From a virus: 64,000 nt of DNA. The DNA lies in the IMG/VR virus record IMGVR_UViG_3300025276_002551, positions 1-64,000 of that record; one strand, given 5' to 3'. A model generated the notes under the pieces. It ran no database searches, was not told the DNA's origin, and was given only the letters and a program-made list of their open reading frames with translations. Shown piece by piece: positions 58,910-64,000 of the stretch; the stretch's first letter is position 1, and every line of letters begins with the position of its first letter. The position numbers and the translations under genes are program-made.

Positions 58910-59600
58910 TAAACTTCTCCCTTAGCCATTTCCAGTCATTAATTCTACTTAATGCTGCCGTGTTGCCTTTGTAATGGGTGCCAAAGTCACGTCCTTGTTG
59001 TGCTCCAACTAATGCATATTCACCATAGCGTCTGTTCTCGCCACGTGTACACCAAACTTCTAGTCGGTATGCATCATCAACTTGCTTATTATGATCAATG
59101 ATATTACTTGCTAGCTTAGTACATTCACGAAACCCACTGCGCCAAGCGTTAAATGGATCTGTATTAAATGCTGTGGTGTTAGCAATCTCAAACTTAGGTA
59201 CAAACTTTGCACCAATACTAGTTGTCATGTCTACTTTAAATTCTGTTACCTCTAATAGGTTACGCTTTGGAAACAGTTTAATTCCACCATATCCATATAT
59301 TAAATCATTAACAGGATTGTGACTACGATATGTAAACACACATTCTGTTTCGGGTACACCAGGATAAGCATCACGCCTATCACTTGGCTCAAACTTAAAT
59401 GCAAAGTTTTCTTGTATAATTGCATCTGCATCACATACATAAAAGTATTGTGTGCGTGACTCTTCAGCGGCACGTTGATGTGCGTTAAGCAATCCTTCTA
59501 CCCCATCAATGCGTTTAGCATGAGGAGCTTTTTGTTGTAAAATCTTAAAATTATCATCTGCATCGGGTTCTCCGAAAGACAGCATAAAAACATCTAACAT
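58896..59600 (-). CDS. Glycosyltransferase-A-like protein
   Basis: A 234-aa protein with YFYVCDADAIIQENF, containing a DxD-type nucleotide-sugar/metal site in a Rossmann-like context, then YGYGGIKLFPKRNLLE. It looks like a small GT-A fold. Overlaps the methyltransferase-like gene by 14 nt. Acceptor unknown. Confidence 0.6.
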   Translation of the reverse strand: MLDVFMLSFGEPDADDNFKILQQKAPHAKRIDGVEGLLNAHQRAAEESRTQYFYVCDADAIIQENFAFKFEPSDRRDAYPGVPETECVFTYRSHNPVNDLIYGYGGIKLFPKRNLLEVTEFKVDMTTSIGAKFVPKFEIANTTAFNTDPFNAWRSGFRECTKLASNIIDHNKQVDDAYRLEVWCTRGENRRYGEYALVGAQQGRDFGTHYKGNTAALSRINDWKWLREKFNEAI

Positions 59601-59613
59601 ATATTCTCTCTAA

Positions 59614-60240
59614 TTAACTTTCTTTGACTGCTCTATGAACTTCGAAGTCCAACCAGTATTCGTGTACATCCTTGACGTACTTATTATTAGCATCATGTGA
59701 TAGTATTGCATCTATCTCTGGATCCCAATAGGCTATTGGCCAATCTATATCTCTGCTTACTTGTTCTAAATAGTTCTGCTTGTACAAGTATAATAGTTCT
59801 TGGCTTAAAAATGTGCATTGTTGGTTAGCAAATAACCAATTAAAATGATCTAATGCTAACGGTGTAGTGTGTTGCTTACGTACTCTTGTTTGCTGAGATT
59901 TTAGTATGTTTTGATCTCTGCCAATAATTGCTACGTCTATGTCATCTACGTATTGTAGTGCAACGTTTATAAATCTTTCAAAGTTAGGTATCACTGCTTT
60001 TTGATTCTTAAAATATGGTGTACTAACACTTGTTACAAAGTAATCACTTTGTTTCCAATCAAACTCATGTAGTAGTTCTGGATCTTCCCAAGCATCAGCA
60101 AAAGGTTCGTGATGATGTCCTTCCCAATACGTATTTAACAGGCTTTTCCAGCCAAATACACTTTCGTGTAATGCTAAACACTTACTGAATACATGATTGC
60201 CACTACCTTGTGGTCCGGTTATAATTAATAGTCTACTCAT
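59614..60240 (-). CDS. P-loop nucleotide-binding protein (kinase/sulfotransferase-like)
   Basis: A 208-aa protein starting MSRLLIITGPQGSGNHVFSK, a P-loop at the very N-terminus as in small kinases and sulfotransferases. A central VAIIGRDQNILKSQQTRVRKQ segment resembles the 3'-phosphate site of sulfotransferases. The ATG at 60240 is only a few bases from the -10 box of the promoter at 60251-60279, implying a short leader from that promoter. Confidence 0.62.
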   Translation of the reverse strand: MSRLLIITGPQGSGNHVFSKCLALHESVFGWKSLLNTYWEGHHHEPFADAWEDPELLHEFDWKQSDYFVTSVSTPYFKNQKAVIPNFERFINVALQYVDDIDVAIIGRDQNILKSQQTRVRKQHTTPLALDHFNWLFANQQCTFLSQELLYLYKQNYLEQVSRDIDWPIAYWDPEIDAILSHDANNKYVKDVHEYWLDFEVHRAVKES

Positions 60241-60250
60241 TTGTATTACA

Positions 60251-60279
60251 ATAATACATTGAATTGACTGAAATGTCAA
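60251..60279 (-). promoter_or_regulatory. Sigma-70-like early promoter (TTGACA-17-TATTAT)
   Basis: Minus-strand TTGACA (60274-60279) and TATTAT (60251-60256), 17 bp apart, directing leftward transcription of the P-loop gene. Confidence 0.68.
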
Positions 60280-60299
60280 GTGTTATGGTGATTTCTTTT

Positions 60300-60319
60300 T
60301 GCATAAATATATTTATGCA
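60300..60319. promoter_or_regulatory. Perfect 20-bp palindrome carrying a late-type octamer on both strands
   Basis: The sequence TGCATAAATA followed by its exact reverse complement places CATAAATA on each strand, so it could be a bidirectional late promoter between the divergent genes at 59614-60240 and 60353-61510. It could instead be a protein-binding site or hairpin. Confidence 0.5.
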
Positions 60320-60352
60320 TATTAACATTGCAGTTAATACACAGGTACATAA

Positions 60353-61510
60353 ATGAAATTCAGTAAGTCTTTTAAGGTAGAACTAGAACTCACATCAAAA
60401 TGTGTATTGCTATGTCCTAACTGTCCACGAACATACCAAGCCCACATGCGACGAGTATGGGATAATGGACACGTTGATCATGAGAAACTATTAGAGTTCT
60501 TAAAAACATCTGAATACAAACGATTCCAACTAGGCGGTGCATATGGCGATGGATTATATCATCCACACCTAGTAACTACATTAAAAGCTATTAAAGAAGC
60601 TGGTGCATCATTTAACTTTGATACTAATGGTAGCAGAAGACCCGAAGCAGATTGGAAAGAACTTGCTAAAATGATGACATGGAAAGACTGTGTTATTTTT
60701 AGCATAGACGGCACACCTGATAACTTTACACAATATAGAGTCAATGCTGACTGGGAAAGTATAGAGATGGGTGCTAGAATTATAGCACAAGGCGGTGGTA
60801 GAGCTAGATGGAAGTATATTGTATTCAAATACAATCAAACGTTTGAAGATATGAAAACTGCATATGATAAAGCGTATGAAATGGGTATGCAAGAGTTTGT
60901 TATTGTACATACACACAGAGCAGAAAAAGGACAGCTAGCTAATAAAGCAGACTTTGATGACAACTTGGTTAAACTAGAAGAATATGTGTGGAACATGGAA
61001 CATCTTAATAAACCTAAGCTAAGTGTAGCTGTTACTCCAAGAACAAGTGTGTTTAAATCTAAGTCTATTATAGAAAATACTGAGAAGAATGCACATGTTA
61101 AAATGGAAACAGACAAAGTAGTAAAGAAGTTTGCTCAGGCTAATGATGTTAAGACAGAAGAACTTGGTAAAACGAATATCAACGTTAATAGAAAGTTTCA
61201 AAGGATACCTCAACTTAAAAAGGAATTAGTACATACTGAGAAGGTATCTCCACAATGCATAAACATAGAAGGACATAGTAACTTTATATCAAGTGAAGGA
61301 TTGTTCTTACCTTGTTGTTATATGAGAGTTGGACAGCAAGAACACTTTGATCACGCTGGAATTACAAAGGAAGATGAGAAATCGTTGAGTATATATAACA
61401 ACACCTACGATGAGATTATCGAAGGTGTTGCTATTAAGAAGATTATGAGTAACTTTGATAAAGTCGAGCTATGTGCTAGACAGTGTGGGTTAGCTAAAAC
61501 TAAAGGTTAG
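60353..61510 (+). CDS. Radical SAM/SPASM-type protein (only plus-strand gene)
   Basis: A 385-aa protein with CVLLCPNC at residues 17-24 and GGAYGDGLYHPH in place of GGEP. The C-terminal SPASM-like cysteines are SPQCINIEG, LFLPCCYM and LCARQCG. It is the fourth SPASM relative in the window. It is transcribed rightward from the region containing the 20-bp palindrome and ends convergent with the next gene, overlapping its stop by 4 bp. The orientation suggests separate regulation or a later insertion. Confidence 0.88.
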   Translation: MKFSKSFKVELELTSKCVLLCPNCPRTYQAHMRRVWDNGHVDHEKLLEFLKTSEYKRFQLGGAYGDGLYHPHLVTTLKAIKEAGASFNFDTNGSRRPEADWKELAKMMTWKDCVIFSIDGTPDNFTQYRVNADWESIEMGARIIAQGGGRARWKYIVFKYNQTFEDMKTAYDKAYEMGMQEFVIVHTHRAEKGQLANKADFDDNLVKLEEYVWNMEHLNKPKLSVAVTPRTSVFKSKSIIENTEKNAHVKMETDKVVKKFAQANDVKTEELGKTNINVNRKFQRIPQLKKELVHTEKVSPQCINIEGHSNFISSEGLFLPCCYMRVGQQEHFDHAGITKEDEKSLSIYNNTYDEIIEGVAIKKIMSNFDKVELCARQCGLAKTKG

Positions 61511-62016
61511 TTTGCTAATGGGTTATCAAGTGCTCTCTGTAATCGTTTGTTAAGTCTAATTTCTAGTTCTTTAAGTTTTATATCAGTACTTGTACGTAAA
61601 CTATCAGCTTTTTGTTCGTAATCTGTTAACAACTGATCACGTTTGTTTTCAAAACGTTGGTCAGCTAATGTTATTAGTTCACGTGTTTTATCTTCTGTTT
61701 TGTTTACATCATCTTCAACTGCATCAACAATACGCTCTAGTCTAACAATATCATCACGTAATCCGTTTTTGATATCCTTAGAGTATTCAAGTGCATCGTC
61801 TAGCTTTTGATCAATGATTGCAAGTTCCGATCTAATTCCTTTTAAGTCTGGTGCAACATAGCGTTCTATTTTAGCCTTCATAACTCTATAGTCATTATAG
61901 AATTCAAAGCCTCCCCATGCTATTCCACCTAGAGTACTTAACAGTGTAATGACCAAGAATAATTTACCGCCTGTAAATTTTACTCCGCCAACTTCTACTG
62001 TTGTTTTTTCACTCAT
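61507..62016 (-). CDS. Membrane-anchored coiled-coil protein
   Basis: A 169-aa protein with one N-terminal membrane segment (about residues 17-40, GKLFLVITLLSTLGGIAWGG), then a long charged coiled coil to the end. It could be a phage envelope or lysis-associated protein. It converges with the plus-strand radical SAM gene. Confidence 0.65.
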   Translation of the reverse strand: MSEKTTVEVGGVKFTGGKLFLVITLLSTLGGIAWGGFEFYNDYRVMKAKIERYVAPDLKGIRSELAIIDQKLDDALEYSKDIKNGLRDDIVRLERIVDAVEDDVNKTEDKTRELITLADQRFENKRDQLLTDYEQKADSLRTSTDIKLKELEIRLNKRLQRALDNPLAN

Positions 62017-62022
62017 TAAATA

Positions 62023-62490
62023 TTACTCCTTGACTGGTTTTTCGTTTGGTATTTCCAGTTTGTTTTCTATTTTGGCCTTGCGTACTCCTGCACACATTTC
62101 TCTTACTTCTGCGAACTCAGGGCCTAGTTCTAAATCTTTATACCTAGCACACATTTTTAACATTTCAAGCTGTTGTCTTAACAGTTCGTTCTGTAGCATA
62201 GTTTTTCTATACTTCTTTGTACATGTTCCACCTAATGAAATTCGTAATCTAACACCAACTCTTAAGTTTTCACTGTCTCTGCTTGAATTATAATTATTGC
62301 TTGAACTACTAGGATAGTTATTACCGCTAGTGTCGTCGCCTTTGTTAAGTTCAACATATGGTTCTAGTGTAACAGGATCACAATGCTGTCCACCCTGAAG
62401 GTATTCGTTAGCCGCTTGTGCTGGCTTAACCCAAAATGCTATTGCAACTACTACTAGTATTAGTGCTCCAGTTAATACATTTCTATCCAT
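62023..62490 (-). CDS. Exported hypothetical protein with Cys residues
   Basis: A 155-aa protein with an N-terminal hydrophobic signal (ALILVVVAIAFWVKPAQAA, cleavage likely near residue 27). A Ser/Asn-rich linker and a basic helical region follow. Four cysteines remain after the signal, which could form disulfides in the periplasm. It lies between two membrane-anchored coiled-coil proteins. Confidence 0.63.
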   Translation of the reverse strand: MDRNVLTGALILVVVAIAFWVKPAQAANEYLQGGQHCDPVTLEPYVELNKGDDTSGNNYPSSSSNNYNSSRDSENLRVGVRLRISLGGTCTKKYRKTMLQNELLRQQLEMLKMCARYKDLELGPEFAEVREMCAGVRKAKIENKLEIPNEKPVKE

Positions 62491-62491
62491 T

Positions 62492-62977
62492 TTAATACCC
62501 TCCGTTGAGTTTACGTTCCATCTCTTTTATGGAGTAAGTAAATTCACGCATGCTGTCTGATGTGTTGCGAACTAGTTCTTCTAACGCACTTAATTCAGCC
62601 ATACTTGCTGTCTTGTAAGAGCCATCTCTTAGTACATTAACTTTTGCATTAATGTCAGCAATTACTTTAGAAAAGTTAGTCATTTCAATAAGAAGTTCTT
62701 CTCTTCCTGTTTTTAATCTTTCATCATTGTTGTTTACACGAATGTTCAGTTTATCCATCTCTGCTGATATCCTGTCATCGAGGTTTGTATGCATATTGGC
62801 AATTTCACTGTTAACTTTATCGTGGTTGCTCTTTTGGTTCATTGTTAATGTTATTATTGTTTTCTCGTTAGCTTCTATTGTATTTTGAAGTCCGTTTACA
62901 TAACTAAGACCTCCATACAGTGACGCAACTACTGCTGCCACTACTGGCACACCTGCTGCATATTTCATTATACTCAT
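62492..62977 (-). CDS. Membrane-anchored coiled-coil protein
   Basis: A 161-aa protein. A hydrophobic stretch, GVPVVAAVVASLYGGLSYV, near residues 9-27 is followed by a long heptad-like charged region. Similar in build to 61507-62016, although I see no clear sequence identity. An ATG three codons later is an alternative start. Confidence 0.63.
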   Translation of the reverse strand: MSIMKYAAGVPVVAAVVASLYGGLSYVNGLQNTIEANEKTIITLTMNQKSNHDKVNSEIANMHTNLDDRISAEMDKLNIRVNNNDERLKTGREELLIEMTNFSKVIADINAKVNVLRDGSYKTASMAELSALEELVRNTSDSMREFTYSIKEMERKLNGGY

Positions 62978-62987
62978 AAGTTACTCC

Positions 62988-63314
62988 TTAAAATTTAAAG
63001 TCTAGGCCAACTACGATCCCGACTGTGTCTTCTTCTACTGCAGGCATGACAAAAACATTCTTGTAATTTAGCCTGACTGATGGAACAATGTCATACTCGT
63101 AATAACCTGTGACTGCAACTATATCCATTGATATATCGCTATTAAGCCTCCACTTATATCCAGCAAACAAACTCATTCTATCCACACTGTTGTAGTACGC
63201 ACCAGCTATATAACTCTTAGGTGTTTCGTAATTACAATATGGATGGATAGCGTTATAGTTTCCATTCATCAACAAGTGTGCTGATAGTGCTATTCCACAT
63301 ATTAATCCGGGCAT
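62988..63314 (-). CDS. Small outer-membrane-like beta-strand protein
   Basis: A 108-aa protein with a short hydrophobic start and repeated aromatic-rich strands (SYIAGAYYNSVDRMSLFAGYKW and IVAVTGYYEYDI), ending in VVGLDFKF. A terminal Phe is typical of outer-membrane barrels, but the chain is short for a full barrel. It shares one base with the acidic gene upstream. Confidence 0.58.
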   Translation of the reverse strand: MPGLICGIALSAHLLMNGNYNAIHPYCNYETPKSYIAGAYYNSVDRMSLFAGYKWRLNSDISMDIVAVTGYYEYDIVPSVRLNYKNVFVMPAVEEDTVGIVVGLDFKF

Positions 63315-64000
63315 TATTTCATTCCCTCGTATTGCATGTCTACCATCTTCTCATGAAGTATTTGACTTGCAAGTCCATTAAGTAGTCCTCGATTGTTTTC
63401 TGGGACTATCCTATCTCTGTAAATATCCTTAGTAGTATAAAAATCTACTCCAGGTATCATCTGCTTACCGTATGCATTAAAGCCCGGTACGAAGTTAATC
63501 AATGCGTTTATCTGTGCTTGTAATGCTTGTTGCTGTTCTAATGTAACTGCTTTGCCCATTGTAATAGCTAACGCTTTTAACTTGTTCTTTATAATCTCTC
63601 TCATTTTCTTTATCTTAGCATCACGCTTTTGTTTCTTAGTCATTACAATCTTTTTAGTAGGTTTCTTAGCAACAACTACTTCTTCAACTACTTTCTTTTC
63701 TTCGACAGCCTTCTCTTCGACTACCTTCTCGTCAACTGCTTTTTCTTCAACTACTTCAGCTTCTTCTGTAACTTCCTCTGCTTCATCTGTTTCATCAGAT
63801 TCTGTAGAGCCAGTATCTTCACCAGTGTCTTCCACTGTTTCGTTGACAGTATCGGTATCTTCTTCTTTTTCTTCTTGCGTGTCATTTGTAACTATCTCCT
63901 CTACTATTGGTTCGTCTACAATAACCTCTTCCATTAGTTGTGCTTCTATTTCTTTGTCTACTTGTGCTTCAATGTTGTCCACAATTGTTAGTTCTACAAC
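63314..64000 (-). CDS. Glu/Val-rich repeat protein, 5' end outside the window
   Basis: An open frame running off the right edge. The visible part is more than 225 aa. It has an acidic N-terminal region with Glu/Thr/Asp runs, VVEEKAVEEK-type repeats, a basic helical segment (KKIVMTKKQKRDAKIKK), then a folded C-terminal domain. A GTG at 63982 could serve as start, but the frame stays open upstream of it. Resembles a virion-associated or scaffold-like protein by composition only. Confidence 0.6.
   Translation of the reverse strand, partial: VVELTIVDNIEAQVDKEIEAQLMEEVIVDEPIVEEIVTNDTQEEKEEDTDTVNETVEDTGEDTGSTESDETDEAEEVTEEAEVVEEKAVDEKVVEEKAVEEKKVVEEVVVAKKPTKKIVMTKKQKRDAKIKKMREIIKNKLKALAITMGKAVTLEQQQALQAQINALINFVPGFNAYGKQMIPGVDFYTTKDIYRDRIVPENNRGLLNGLASQILHEKMVDMQYEGMK

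Noticed and set aside
63314-63982. GTG at 63982 as the true start of the last gene
   Set aside because: The frame remains open to the window edge, so the start is probably outside.
1-64000. tRNA genes, CRISPR arrays and insertion sequences
   Set aside because: Genes are packed with gaps mostly below 120 bp; I found no cloverleaf-like tail, regular spaced repeat or transposase motif.

Overview
This is an AT-rich, almost gap-free stretch of what looks like a large T4-like marine bacteriophage. Ninety-three of the 94 protein genes I support are on the minus strand, so transcription runs leftward; the exception is a radical SAM gene at 60353-61510. The phage assignment rests on a T4-type sliding clamp (51765-52514), a T4 RNase H-like 5'-3' exonuclease, ThyX, thymidine kinase, a phage-type DpdA transglycosylase, many small conserved phage-style genes, ATGA-type gene overlaps and T4-like late promoter octamers (CATAAATA/TATAAATA). 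No capsid, tail or terminase gene is present. The host cannot be fixed from the sequence. I see no photosynthesis genes, and a marine alphaproteobacterium such as SAR11 is a guess.

Region 1 (1-21 kb) is the most unusual part. It is one continuous leftward array holding nine radical SAM enzymes: eight with an N-terminal Cys-rich twitch-like domain and one with a C-terminal SPASM-type domain. Interleaved with them are two glycine-amidinotransferase-like enzymes, a PLP aminotransferase-fold protein, an Asp/Asn beta-hydroxylase-like protein, two further oxygenase-like proteins, a sulfotransferase-like protein, a short MTA/SAH/5'-deoxyadenosine nucleosidase, and a pair of large paralogous proteins of unknown function. 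It reads like a biosynthetic gene cluster, or a modification pathway for an unknown substrate, carried by a phage.

Region 2 (21-34 kb) holds small conserved phage genes, a MoxR-type AAA+ ATPase with a VWA/metallopeptidase-like partner, an HtrA-like membrane-anchored protease, a methyltransferase, ThyX, an Smr-domain protein, a phosphomannomutase, the 5'-3' exonuclease and a peroxiredoxin. Region 3 (34-39 kb) holds metK and sufE, translationally coupled, next to queE. It also holds a glycine-zipper envelope protein, a truncated UDP-glucose dehydrogenase and a radical SAM/SPASM gene divided into two frames. Together with the nucleosidase at 16.3 kb, metK and sufE form a plausible supply and clean-up kit for the radical SAM enzymes.

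Region 4 (39-52.6 kb) holds MazG-like and thymidine kinase genes, a secreted subtilisin with a probable C-terminal beta-barrel, and a phosphoribosyltransferase. It also has sugar-nucleotide and glycosyl transfer genes, and a 7-deazaguanine block (folE, queD-like and dpdA, with queE at 36 kb; no queC is visible). Region 5 (52.6-64 kb) holds the 3'-5' exonuclease, a SWIM protein, two further radical SAM/SPASM genes, sulfotransferase-like, methyltransferase and glycosyltransferase genes, small paralogs, and a right-end group of membrane-anchored coiled-coil and envelope-like proteins. The last gene is cut by the window edge.

Regulation is readable. Eleven minus-strand promoters match TTGACA-17 bp-TATAAT closely, all with exactly 17 bp spacing. 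None of them lies in the radical SAM island, which instead has a CATAAATA late-type motif. All family names come from motif recognition by eye; no database search was run.
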